The position numbers and the translations under genes were made by a program. Source: Thelephora terrestris (Eukaryota; Basidiomycota; Agaricomycetes; Thelephorales; Thelephoraceae). From it: a stretch of 64,000 bases of DNA. The notes under the pieces were generated by a model, which saw only the letters and a list, made by a program, of their open reading frames with translations, had not been told where the DNA came from and made no database searches. Where the stretch lies: NCBI GenBank assembly GCA_015956445.1, contig WIUZ02000009.1:868001-932000 (forward strand), written 5' to 3'. This document shows, one piece after another, positions 11,036-21,650 of this stretch. Every line of letters begins with the position of its first letter. The stretch's first letter is position 1.

Positions 11036-11092
11036 TATTTTTCACGACACGACAAAATTCACGTGTGCCAACTTTTTCGAAACCGGCAGTAA
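11036..11092. repeat. Right inverted repeat of transposon 1
   Basis: Reverse complement of the block at 6656-6711; see that entry. It lies about 220 bases upstream of the accessory gene's ATG (10818), so it probably also carries that gene's promoter. Confidence 0.6.
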
Positions 11093-11734
11093 AGAGGACG
11101 TCGTGACCAAAATTCCCGGGGCAGAATGCCCTGGGTCTTGTCGTTTTTTCATTTGCCTCCGTTGCGCAAAAAACACTAAGTTTATCGCAGCACGTGCCTA
11201 CCCCTTAGATGAGTCATCCTCCCCTTAAAGTTACTGTGCTTTGTCATCGTCACCTGTCACCGTACCCTTCCCGCACTTTGTTATCTCGGCACGGTGCCGG
11301 GAGTTCGCGATCAGCACCAACGCCCAACGGGAGGGTTACCAGCATCACCCCTCTCATTTCTCGACTCCCATTTTGCCACACCCGTCTCGCCGTTCTCGTC
11401 GACTCCTGCTGTCGTACATCGAATTTTTGTTTCCCACCCGCCTGCCTATCAGCCTTTGTATTAGGTTATCCATACACGATGTAGTGCTGGAAAAATTGCA
11501 GACTGGGGTCCCGCCCTCCCGAGCGGCACCTTCTTGCTCCACGTCCTACTGAGTTAGCGCTCGGTCCTACCTGACCCTTTTTGCTACTCGTGTCCCTCTC
11601 CTAGTAGACCGGACCTCGTATCGACATTGGATTACAGCTCAGCGCTCAGCCCCGGGCTCTGCCGCTTGTCGGCTCTATGCCTTATGTGACCTGTGACGAC
11701 TTGCAGAGAAATCGAGTTTTTGGCAGTGGCGCTT
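11093..11734. other. Spacer between two transposons
   Basis: C/T-rich, with no recognisable gene. The outer ends of both transposons probably lie here: CCCGGG-containing segments occur near 11115 and 11648 and again near 15940 beyond transposon 2, but the boundaries cannot be set by eye. Confidence 0.35.
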
Positions 11735-11847
11735 ATGGCTGTTTCAGAAAAGGTTGGCCAGATCGGTCGTATTGTAGAAAGAAAAAAAAGCGTGATCACC
11801 CCGAAAAAATATTGATCCGACACTTGTCAACTTCAGACCCCTCCATC

Positions 11848-13036
11848 ATGCGTGGTCAACGCTTCTCTGAAGACATTCGTTGGTCGGTTGTCCGCGCTCA
11901 GTACCATGGACTTGACCATACGGCAACAGCGGCGTTGACTGGGGTCAGCGAACGGCAGGTTCGACGAATTCGGGACTGCTACAAGCGGACAGGTGATGTT
12001 CGGACCGAGCACGATCAGCTGGAAGTGGAGACACGCGGGCGGATTTCTAAGTTGACTATGGAGCACCGACAGGCAAGACAAGATACTATATTGCTCACCT
12101 GTTCACTGACCGCTTTTCTGTCAAGTTCATCGAGTCTTATCTTGCTAGGAACTGTGCAACATATCTTGATGAACTCCAGGCAGAACTTCGCTCTCGGTTC
12201 GGACTTCAAGTCTCCATTTCTACTCTCTGTGTGTACCTCAAAACTATTGGCTACACATATAAAAAGGTAGGAATACAAACCCAATCTTTCTCTCGTGCTA
12301 ACCTGTTCAGATCGACAAGGCTTCCATTGAAAGAAGTGAAGATGCTCGTGCGCGGTACCGGGCTCGCATGAATACAAGATACCTTCCTGAGCAGCTCGTA
12401 TTTGTTGACGAGTCATCATCGGATCGTCGCATTCGTCGCCACTATGGACGATCACTGTTCGGTGAGCGGGCACATAAAAAATCTATCTTCCTTCGCGGAA
12501 AACGGTACCTCCAATATTTGACTTTGTGGTCTGGCGCTCAGCATTATGTATAGGTTCTCTGTGCTGCCTGCTCTATCCTTAGATGGGATCCTTGCCGTGA
12601 AAATTGTTGAAGGCTCTTTTAACACCGAGAAATTCAAAGAATTCATCGACGGTCTGCTGGACCATATGACACCATTCCCAGGGCCAAACTCTATTATCAT
12701 TATGGATAACTGCCGCATTCACCGTGCTCGATCTGTCCGGGAAATGATCGAAGAACGGTAGGTGATGTTTGTTGCCCTTCGACTCTTCATGCCACTGATA
12801 AACTGGTCAGTGGGATGATGTGCGAATTCTTACCAAGCTACTCCCCCGATTTCAACCCAATTGAGCTCGCATTTTCAAAATTCAAGGCGCATATCAGACG
12901 AAGGCAACATGTTCTTGCCTCCATGACTTGTGATGACGATGACAATTTTGATTGTGTTTTATTCCTGCATGACGCGATTTGGTCAGTCACACCAGAAGAT
13001 GCAGAGGGTTACTTCAAGCACTGTATTTACTGCTAA
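11848..13036 (+). pseudogene. Tc1-like DD34E transposase, one frameshift
   Basis: Exons 11848-12266, 12311-12504, 12554-12757, 12811-13036, with the same three intron positions and phases as the transposase at 6865. The helix-turn-helix is visible as LTGVSERQVRRIRDCYKRTG; catalytic motifs are FVDESSSDRR, IIMDNCRIHRA and YSPDFNPIELAFS, again DD34E. Exons 2-4 sum to whole codons, but exon 1 has 419 bases: the frame changes near 12075-12087, between the DNA-binding segment and RFSVKFIESYLARNC. This is consistent with a single missing base, as no GT...AG intron fits there. Otherwise complete. The sequence differs clearly from transposon 1, so the two are separate lineages of one family, not a recent duplication. 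Confidence 0.8.
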
Positions 13037-13172
13037 GCTCGCTTGCTAAATAAACATACTAATATCAACACGACCGCAACCAGTTTGGGTGATAGGAGAG
13101 GAATTTGAAAAACAGAAAAAAAAACATAGGGGAGTTACACGCAAGTTGTTTTGAACCTAACCGCCATCTGCA

Positions 13173-15768
13173 ATGCCTCCCTATTCATCCAAACATGTCA
13201 CTCCAGCAGAGATTTCTTCCCCAGGTGAAGATGAGGCCTCTGGTGAGGATGATTACCCCAACAGGCCTGAGGCAAGGGACTCGCTCGAGTGGATCCAGAC
13301 CCCACCTTCCCCCTCTTTCTCAATATCAACAACGGTATCAGAACTTGAACTCGAGCAGGGTGACGCTCTGCTGCAGGTCAAAAAGTTGAAGGCAGAGGAG
13401 GACCTTGACCACTTGCCATCTGATCCTGAAGTTAGTTCCAGTGACAGAGACAACGGACCGGTTCCAAAAAAGAGAAAGATGGATTCAATAGGTGCAAAGC
13501 CCAGAGGTAAAAAGAAAAAAGTACGAGCATTCACCCTGATATGATGTTTCCTGAAGAGTCAACAATTGGCAGGAAAAGTGGCCACGGATACAAACCGGCG
13601 CAGGTCTGGAAGCAAGGGGAAAAAAAGAACAAAATCAGGTGCGTGGAGTCGCTCCAGTAGGATTTGGGTGGATGAACCTATTTGGCAGCACGAGCAGTCA
13701 GCTATTCCGATGAGGACTCCAGCAAGGAAGAGCGTCTACAACTGGACTGTGTACTTCCAATCCAGGGCATAAACTGGCCAGTGGTGGTTCCGGTCACCAC
13801 ACCGTGGAGTTCATTTCTATTGAATGTTGCACGAGAACTCAATGTGAAGCCCGAAGAGATAAAATTGTCTTACAGGTTCTCGAGTTTCACGGCGGCCGAG
13901 AATTCTGAAGTTCTCTGCACACAGGATCATTATCGAACCATGATAACAAAGGCGAAGGACTTTTTGACTGGAAAGAAGAGAGTCCGTGGTGGTAAAGATT
14001 TTCGAGTTCACCTTGCACCTGTCTTCAAGAATCCTCTGCCAACCCCTGCTGTCGAAGCTGGTACGTCGAAAAAAGGAGCAAAAAAAGTGAGTGATGGATT
14101 TGTGATCTGTGATAGTGGTTGTGACGTGGCAAATAGAAGGGAAAATTGAAGGCTAAAGCGGTTGAGGACTCGGAGGATGAGACAGAGAAGAAGAACGAAA
14201 AAGCAAAAACAGACAAACTTTCGATTCAACTCGCACTAAAAAATGCCTGCGGTGTTAGTGGGCATGAGGTCTGCTGGATTGATGATGAAGGAAAACATAT
14301 CCAGCTCGCGGAAAAGGACCTAAGTAGTTGGGCATTGTGGATCGTGAGCAGCAGGTACTCCCCTCAAATCATTCATACTTACATCGCTATATTGACAGGG
14401 CTGGGGGAGAGCAACTGAATCAGAGTTGCCAAAAGTGCTCGTGAAGAAGTGGAAGAGAGAGCAGGCACGAAAAAAATCACTGCCAAAGAGTGCCAGCAAG
14501 GCCAGCAGATCGAGTCCCAAGCCTCGTGTGACCAACCCAAGTCCGGAACCAATCAAGCCTCCCACACCTATTGAAATTCTTACTCCCCCTACCCAGCCTG
14601 CAACAGCCGTTCACCCTCCTACATTTGCCTCACAGGACCCTAGTCAATTGCACACGCTCCACAACCCCCCAGGGGTCACCAACTATGATCCAACCGCTGT
14701 TGTGGCACAGTCTTCCGATTTTTTTCGGGACGTCCAACCATATCGACTGGTCAATCGCACACTCACAACACCCACACAACACCCGATTCCATATAACTCT
14801 GTTATGTCTGGCCCCAATTCTCAGAACTTTCCCATGTACCCACAAAATCCTCACCAGCACCACCCGTCAACCGAAACCTACCGACCTGTGGGGGGCAACC
14901 AATCTGTGTACCCAATCACGTCTACAAGCTATCCCCAACAGCCAGCTTACTATGCTGCTGTTCCAGAGCGACAGCACCCCACTCCTTGTGAGCTTCGGTA
15001 CTGAATTTTTTATCAACCCCTTGCGCTGACTTCAACAAACCAGCATATCATGAACCGGTGTACCACGAGTTCCACCGACCAGCCTACCGCCCCGAAATTC
15101 GTGACCCCTACCCCTACCGCCCCGAAATTCGTGACCCTTACCCCTACCGCACCGGAACCCATGACCCCCACCCTTATCGCACTGATTTTCGTGACCCCTA
15201 CCCCTACCGCACTGAGTTTCGTGACCCGTGGCAAACCGGCTCGTGCAACTCCTACCACACTGGCTCTTATGACACCTACCACACCAATTTCCGTGATCCT
15301 CCTCATGCTGAACCCTACCGCACTGAATATCTTGAACCCCGTCGCGCTGATTCCCGCAGATCCCTGTGGAGTGGTTCCATCGAACCCCGCCAAGCCCGTT
15401 CCCCCCAAACCCGCAATGGATCTGGTCCTACTGGCGTTCCCACTCGCCTCTCCTCAAACTCGCCTCACAACCGCCCAGGACGTGATCACCAGGAAGATGT
15501 CCCATTCCCCACCCTGCAGGATTGGTTTTCCAGCATTGACAATGATCGCACACGGAGTGGCTACCAAGATCAGTTCTCAGAATACAGTCACGCGTTTGAA
15601 CTTCGCGGATTGACCACACTTCTGGACCTGGAAGGACTGGAACCAGGTCAACTCTTTGACCAGTTCGGTCTCTCGGAGGCAGAAGCTCGTCGCCTCCTCA
15701 CATTTGCCGAGGAAGACATCCGGGCCATCCGAAGAAGTAGCACTGGCACTCCCCATAGTCATACTTAG
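13173..15768 (+). CDS. Transposon 2 accessory protein with SAM-like C-terminus
   Basis: Spliced plus-strand gene. Exon 1 (13173-13520) encodes an acidic, Ser-rich N-terminus ending in basic KKRKMDSIGAKPRGKKKK, a likely nuclear localisation signal. A globular segment follows (about 13700-14090: WPVVVPVTTPWSSFLLNVAR, then EEIKLSYRFSSF), in length and pattern like a ubiquitin/PB1-type fold. Next comes SIQLALKNACGVSGHEVCW to LAEKDLSSWALWI, then a long Pro/Gln/Tyr-rich region (intron sites GTGAGC near 14343 and 14988). A tandem repeat of YRPEIRDPYP-like units precedes a C-terminal SAM-like segment (FPTLQDWFSSID to DIRAIRR). The splice choice at 13573-13690 is uncertain. Homologous, segment by segment, to the accessory gene of transposon 1. 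Function unknown. Confidence 0.6.
15086..15245 (+). repeat. 30-base tandem repeat in accessory gene
   Basis: About five imperfect 30-base units, built on GTGACCCCTACCCCTACCGC, encode successive YR(P/T)E(I/F)RDPYP decapeptides. The first two units are nearly identical, so slippage is recent. The region continues as diverged RDP-containing units to about 15300. Confidence 0.75.
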
Positions 15769-15953
15769 CCCCGCATTCCCAAAACTTGTATCTTTGGACT
15801 GCTGTTGCATCTATGCAACGAAAATTTATTGTGCCAATTATTTTTTTATTTATTTTTATTTTTCGAGAAAACGGGCGTGGCCAACTATTTTCGAATCGGC
15901 AATAATAAAGATAGTTCTCCAAGACCCGGTACTTACGTCCCGGGAATATCAAC

Positions 15954-17907
15954 ATGGTTCGCCTTCGGTGTTCGAATATCCCCTCCCTAAGACTCCTTGC
16001 AGCTGAAGTTTCCTCCTCTCTACTCCGTCCTCGGTGTCCACTCAATCCCTCCTTCACGAGGAACCTCACCACCACCACGACCGATCGACTACCTTCTCGT
16101 CGACTCTCCAATAGGCCAGACCCAAAGTCTCTTATGATGGATCTGGAGAACGAAATCTTTAACTATACTACCGGGCGTTTCCTGTACGTCTCCTACATCT
16201 TGTCTCGTCTTTGTCCAACTCGTATTGCGACGTACTCAGCGCCAACGAAGCCCATCACCTCCGAGAGCGCAGACGCGTCTTCGACATCCCCGGACTCTTC
16301 AAAATCATTGCTAAGGCAATGAGCTGCGAGACTGAACAGATCGTCGACTTTCGAAAGCTCGGAGAGGGTGGCCTCAACCGTGTCTTTCTCATTACCCTGG
16401 ACACCGAATTTCAGCTCGTTGCGCGCATCCCGTATCCCCTCCTTGTTCCCAAGGCGTACGCTGTCGCCAGTGAAGTCGCTACTATGGACTTCCTTCGTTC
16501 CAGGGGGCTCCCTATTCCCGAGGTCTACGCGTATTCCTTTACGTCAAACAACGAGGCCGAGACGGAATACATTCTAATGGAATACGTGAAAGGCACAGAC
16601 TTGATCCAGATATGGTCCGGTCTCAAGGAGGATGAAATTATCTTCCTGATGGACCAGCTCGCGAAGGTCGAGTCTATCATGATGTCCATCTCTTTTCCCG
16701 CTGGCGGGAGCATTTACTACGCCAGTGACCTGAAGGAGCTGTCAGGAAACGAGGGCATCCTACTCGATGAGCAGGTTGAGAGCATCGCGCTCGAGAAGAA
16801 GCGATTCTGTATAGGCCCTGATGTATCGGTACCGCTGTGGTATGGGCGAAGGGAACAACTGAACGTCTTCCGAGGACCATGTACGTCGCACTTCTCTTGT
16901 CTCTTCTGCCTCTTCTGCCTCTTCTTTACCAATCGACGACCATAGATGAAGACGCCAAATCGGTGCTGGTCGCGGGAGCCAAGAAAGAGCTCGCCTATCT
17001 CGAGCAGTTCGGCGCACCGAGGGCACCTTACCAACGCTTCCGAAGGGAGTATTACAAATACGAGAAGCAGACACCGTCGGACCACGTCAAGAACCTTGGT
17101 CACTATCTCCGTCTCGCGCCTTCGCTCGTGCCAGATGATGACTCCCTCAGCGCTTTCTGCATCCGCCACCCCGACCTCACCGACAGCAATCTCAGGGTTT
17201 CGACAGATTCTGGCGGCTTGCAGATCCTTAGCGTGTTGGACTGGCAGCACGCTGCTGTCCTACCCCTCTTCCTCCACGCCGGTATGCCCGAATTCATCCA
17301 GAACGAAGAGGACGACCTCTCTCAAAAGATGGTCAAGCCTGAACTACCGGATGATTTCGACAAGCTACCGGAAGAAGACCAAGATCGGGAAAGGGAGCTC
17401 TTCCGTCGTCGTCTTGTTCACTATCATTACAACCTGAGCACAGCGACGCACAACAGGATCCATCACAAGGGTCTGGTCTATCCGTTAAACCCTTTCCGCC
17501 GCCGCATCTTCATTCATGCAACCGCTATGTGGGAGGGTGAGACGATCAAGTTGCTGTATGCGCTGATAGATTTGGTGCTTGGCTGGGAGGATATTGCGAC
17601 GGACGGCACACCATGTCCGGTCGTGTTCACAGAGAAGGAGATTGTCGCGGCGGAGGAGCTGTATCAGGCTTTGGGGAACGCAGAAAGGGGTGAGAGGTGG
17701 CTGAGGGAGAATGTCGGCTACGGGGAGGAGACCTGGGTGCTCGCCGCTCACTACGAGGCAGCCAAGGCATTCGGTCAGGAGGTGAAGCGAAGGACTTTGA
17801 AGGCATGTGCGGAGGACGAAGAGACGACGAAGGAGGCGTACGCCGTGATCGAGGCGAACTGGCCCTTGGACGATATGGACGAAGAGGAGTTAGAGGAGTA
17901 CAAGTAG
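15954..17907 (+). CDS. AIM9-like mitochondrial phosphotransferase (APH/kinase fold), 610 aa
   Basis: Exons 15954-16183, 16240-16880, 16946-17907 sum to 611 codons. The N-terminus has an Arg/Ser/Leu-rich, acid-free presequence (about 45 residues) typical of mitochondrial import, then FNYTTGRFLANEAHHLRERR as in AIM9-like proteins of fungi. The aminoglycoside-phosphotransferase/choline-kinase fold follows: nucleotide-binding LGEGGLNRVF, a VARIPYP strand carrying the position of the usual Lys, hinge ILMEYVKGTDL, catalytic loop FCIRHPDLTDSN and metal-binding VLDWQHAAVLPLF. The C-terminal 200 residues are helical and acidic, ending DDMDEEELEEYK. The substrate of this family is not established. Complete, with consensus splice sites. 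Its upstream DNA is the end of transposon 2. Confidence 0.85.
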
Positions 17908-18296
17908 GGATTCGGCCTGTATACATATTCTGCGATGTTATCATCTATCTGCTGTTGAATTCATCACCACTCAGACTCTTTCGTAATGGCTGTCAACGGA
18001 AACTTCTCTTCGACGAGAGACAAGCCGTCGACGTCGTTCTTTACTAATGTTCAGAATCGTTGATCAACGATTACGGAACAGCACCCGTCCGACGAGGTTC
18101 TTGTCCAAAAGGAGGGCCAAGCCAATCTTGTGGTCTACTCTGAGCGTACCCCGTTGGAGGGTTCTGAACTGGGGGTCATACATTTCCCACTCGGGTTTCC
18201 GAGTCGAGAGCGCGGCTCATGACGAATACGGACCTACTCATCTCGCCACCGAGAACTTCCACGCCGGATTGTATTTTTCCCCGTATGATCCACTCC
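17908..18296. other. Spacer before the tandem duplication
   Basis: Downstream of the AIM9-like gene; no recognisable gene. The left edge of the tandem duplication lies near 18298, where CATGACATACGAT begins the stretch shared with 21070. Confidence 0.4.
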
Positions 18297-18518
18297 GCAT
18301 GACATACGATCTGCGACCAACGGCCTGTTCAGTTTTCACCGCAACACCTCTCGCGTGATCGGGAGCTATTAGGTTCCGAACAGCGCACCAATACCTCCGA
18401 GGATCACTTACTTTGGCGAGCCCACTACTTGTTTTGTCCAGTTCGTCACTGAAGGTTCGTCGTACTGATTCCAAGATTTGAGCCTTTTTCGTCGGTAGGC
18501 TCCCAGGAGAATAACATC

Positions 18519-20135
18519 ATGGCTTCCGATGGATCTCTCGATATCTCGAAAGTTCGGTCCTTCTTTCCTTCACTTTGCTCTAAGACTCCCTACATCTACG
18601 CCGATAACGCGGGAGGCTCGTAATGCTGCCAGCCCATAATCGACCGGATCGTCAAACTCAAACGTCCAACTCCATGGGGACTACTCCATATCTAAGATCT
18701 CGACCGACCGGGTGAATCTGGGCAAGGAGACCGCCAAGGTCTTGTTCAACGCTGGCGGTGTTCATGAGATCGCGCTCGGGTCGAGTTCGACGATGTTGCT
18801 GGAGAACCTCGCGAGGGCGATTGAGGGGGATTTGGGTGATGAGGATGAGATCATCGTGACGGGTGAACATGAAGGTGCAGATAACTTCTTCTGTATTTTG
18901 GTGAGCAGATGAACGTCCGTCGCAGCGAATGCTGGGCCATGGAAGAAGCTTGCGAAGCGGAATGGACTGGAGCTCCGCTATTGGCACGCGACCACAATCG
19001 AGGGATCGAGCAATCCATACGCAGTGGCCCACGACGTCAACACCCTCTTACCGCTGATCACGGAGAACACGCGGATCGTGGCGATCACTGCTTGTTCAAA
19101 TATTCTCGGATCGGTGGTAGACGTCAAGTCTGTAGTCAAACAGGTGTGGAGAGATAGTGCCTGTGTCTTTTGCGATGCGAGTCACTTACCACGACGAGAT
19201 AGATTCGGGCGAAGGCTGCTGAGAAGGGTGCCAAGAAGGTTGAGATCTCGGTCGATTGTGTGGCGTACGCCCCTCATCGGAAGATGGACGTGCGAGACTG
19301 GGATGTCGACTACGCTGTATTCTCCTTCTACAAGGTGGGCCGATAATTCATCTTCGTTAGCCTTTGCAACGTTTGATAGCGTTCCTAGGTATACGGCCCG
19401 CACATTGCCGCCCTCTACACCAGATTTTCTACGCTCCCCAATCTGACCCCCCTCACGCACCACTTCCTTTCGCCACTGGTCGACAAAATATCCTACAAGC
19501 TAATGCCTGGCGGTCCAGGCTATGAGCTCCCTTACGGTGTTACTGGCGTACTCGAATACCTCCTCTCCATTTCTCCGATCTCTGGTCCAACCTCTTCGGC
19601 GTCACTAAAAGACACTGCATCGATCTACTCCGATCCAGAGACGCATACCAGGCTGGAGGCTACGTTCGCGGCGATCGCCAGGTATGAGCACACGCTCGTG
19701 AAGAGGTTGCTGGAACATTTGACCTCGGAGAAACTTGCAAAGAGGGGCGTCAGGATCGTCGGTGAAGAGACGGCGAGTGAACGACGTGAGCCAACGATCA
19801 GTTTCGTCGTTGTGAACGGTGAAACGGGGAGCGCCATCAGCGGGAAGGATATCGTCAAAGTGTTTGATGCTAAAGGCAACGTGAGTTATTCAAATTCCTT
19901 TTCCCCTTCTCGCTTGCGTCTCATTACGGGTTCCTCTTTGCAGATGGGCATCCGGTATGGCAACTTTTTCGCGTACACCTTGGTGGATTCGCTCGAACCC
20001 AAAGTTGATGTCAACGACGGTTTGGTCCGCATTTCCCTGGTTCACTATAACACGATCGAGGAGGTTGATCAACTCATCGAGGTTTTGGATGAGGCGCTCG
20101 GAGTGCAGTTGGGGAGGCAAAGGCCACATCTATAA
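18519..20135 (+). pseudogene. Dead copy of class V PLP-dependent enzyme gene
   Basis: Same five-exon layout as the intact copy at 21651-23254 and about 85-90% similar by eye. In exon 1 the codon matching Gln in NAGGSQCCQP is TAA, and about 11 bases are missing just after DRIV relative to the intact copy, shifting the frame. Later exons remain open: EHE-ANAGPWKKLAKRNG, ACSNILGSVVDV and LMPGGPGYELPYGVTG read well, so decay is recent. The promoter is also about 390 bases shorter than that of the intact copy. Confidence 0.8.
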
Positions 20136-20773
20136 CTTGTGTCTAAAGTTACACGATATGGGAGGAAAGGGTGGTGATCTCAGCCAGATTGACCGGGCAT
20201 TGCCTTGGATTGCTAAAAAGAAAAAGCAAAAAAAGGCATCCATCAGACAAGCATCCCACTCGCTGGCTGGTATCCAAGAGGGCTTGAAAAGCACCTCTTG
20301 AAGATACACAACCAAACGTCCTCGAGACGGTGCACGAAGGCACCGCCATGTTCTCTGTCAAACGAGGGGACGTGGATGTCATCGACTGGATGTGAAGAAT
20401 GCGGCATGGTTAAACATGCGAGACTCAAGTTAGAAACTATAAAATAGATCCTGTGCGGTGCGTCAGCGAGGGATAGAGAGAGCATAGACCTTATGGTGAC
20501 CGTACCTAGCTGAGTATAATCTGAAGAATCAAAAATTTACTGGCGTGGGTTTTAATGGCGTTGAGTTTAGGGCAGGGCTGGTGGTCCGTGCGCAAGTGTG
20601 TTGAAATTCAATTTTAAAAAACAGGCGCAAAAGCTGATGAAAATATTTTCCAAGAGAGGTGACAGGAACGTCGACGCGACGCGTTGTTTTGATCCCGGGG
20701 TCTTCTCTTGGCAGATTACAGCCACCACATATACTACCCGCTCTCAGACCATTCTTCATCGCTGGTCAAATAA

Positions 20774-21072
20774 ATGTCAAGAAATTTCCGCTCGAAAAGC
20801 GTCTTCGTGCTCCTCAACAAGATATCGAAGATACCGACGGTCACCGAAGGAACCGTGCTAACATCCATGCCATCTTCGACGTATCCAACGCCTCTGATCC
20901 TCCCGACAACACTCTCTCTACCACTTCCGAGACGACTCCTGAAATCCCCAGGTCTCGCCGAAACATACGAGAGAGCAAGACAGGAAATACGGAGACCGTT
21001 TCGATCCTGACCATGATTCGGTCGACGTGCGTACATCCTATCACCTTCAAAGACGAGGATGGCCCCATCCAT
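20774..21072 (+). pseudogene. Truncated 5' copy of CDH1
   Basis: Corresponds to exon 1 of the gene at 23976-25933: GKRLRAAQQDIEDTDGHRRN is matched by EKRLRAPQQDIEDTDGHRRN, followed by IHAIF and TTSETTPE. A small deletion just after the ATG shifts the frame and the C-box DRFVPNR has become DRFDPDH, so APC/C binding would be lost. The copy stops at the duplication junction with no WD40 part. Confidence 0.8.
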
Positions 21073-21604
21073 GACATACGATACGCGACCAGTGGCCTTT
21101 TAGTTTCCACCGCGACACCTCTCTCGGGTGATTGAGAGGTATGAGGTTCCGAACAGCGCATCTCCGACTCCGAGGATCACTTACTTTGGTTGAGCCCGCT
21201 ACGTTTTGTCTGGTTCATCGTACTGGTACAGCAGAAATCGCCATCATGCGCATCGTCCTTCCCCTCGATCTCGATGCATTCTCAGCATTGTGCACGATCA
21301 GTAGGAGGAGATCCATGGTAAAGATGATAGCGAGAACGACGGTGGGTTCTTTTATACCCCAATTTCACCACACGAGTAGCGAGTGCTTTCACAAGATAAC
21401 AAATCACCCTCCCGTTTGCCGATGCCGAAAATGCATAGATAGCAGAGAGATGTCACCGCGGTGGCTATGCGTTATGCAAATTTCATTAATAATAATGATA
21501 AAACATACCGGACGAGCACCGTTCCCGCCAGGACCATATGCGGTTTCGAGAATATGCGTTTTTGCCATGTGCATAATGACAGCTTCTATACCATACCAAG
21601 GGGG

Positions 21605-21612
21605 ACATATAA
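21605..21612 (+). promoter_or_regulatory. TATA-like site
   Basis: ACATATAAG about 40 bases before the ATG at 21651; TTTTATACC at about 21350 is an alternative. Unit 1 lacks both. Confidence 0.35.
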
Positions 21613-21650
21613 GCGTTTGTCGTCGGTAGAGTCCCTCGAGGAACGACAAC

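Larger units (their letters stand above)
6656..11092 (+). mobile_element. Tc1/mariner-like transposon 1 (two genes, nested MITE)
   Basis: Bounded by inverted blocks. The reverse complement of 11036-11092 matches 6656-6711, sharing TTTCGAAA, AGTTGGCAC and CGTCGTGAAAAATA-like blocks. Between them lie a DD34E transposase (6865-8044, plus) and a convergent accessory gene (10818-8076, minus), whose stops are about 30 bases apart. An 830-base CACTG-type MITE sits inside the accessory gene. The exact outer ends and the TA target duplication expected for Tc1 elements could not be fixed by eye; the true termini may lie up to about 100 bases outside the blocks given. Confidence 0.6.
11740..15910 (+). 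mobile_element. Tc1/mariner-like transposon 2 (two genes in tandem)
   Basis: Contains a DD34E transposase (11848-13036) followed on the same strand by an accessory gene (13173-15768) homologous to that of transposon 1. A right-hand block at 15850-15910 (reverse complement core TTCGAAAATAGTTGGCCA) matches a left-hand block near 11740-11790 (TTCAGAAAAGGTTGGCCA), followed in both by an A-rich run. The left match is weaker than in transposon 1. The right end lies less than 60 bases from the start codon of the host gene at 15954. Confidence 0.55.
18298..21072 (+). repeat. Tandem duplication, unit 1
   Basis: Colinear with 21073-24281: 5' flank, PLP-enzyme gene, its 3' flank (for example 20150-20530 against 23268-23650, nearly identical) and the first exon of CDH1. 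The right edge falls inside the CDH1 coding region, where the sequence switches to the flank found at 18298. CATCCATGACATACG at the junction shares CATGACATACG with the left edge. Confidence 0.8.

Noticed and set aside
18712-19446. Separate small genes inside the first PLP-enzyme copy
   Set aside because: These frames are exon pieces and read-through introns of the dead copy at 18519-20135.
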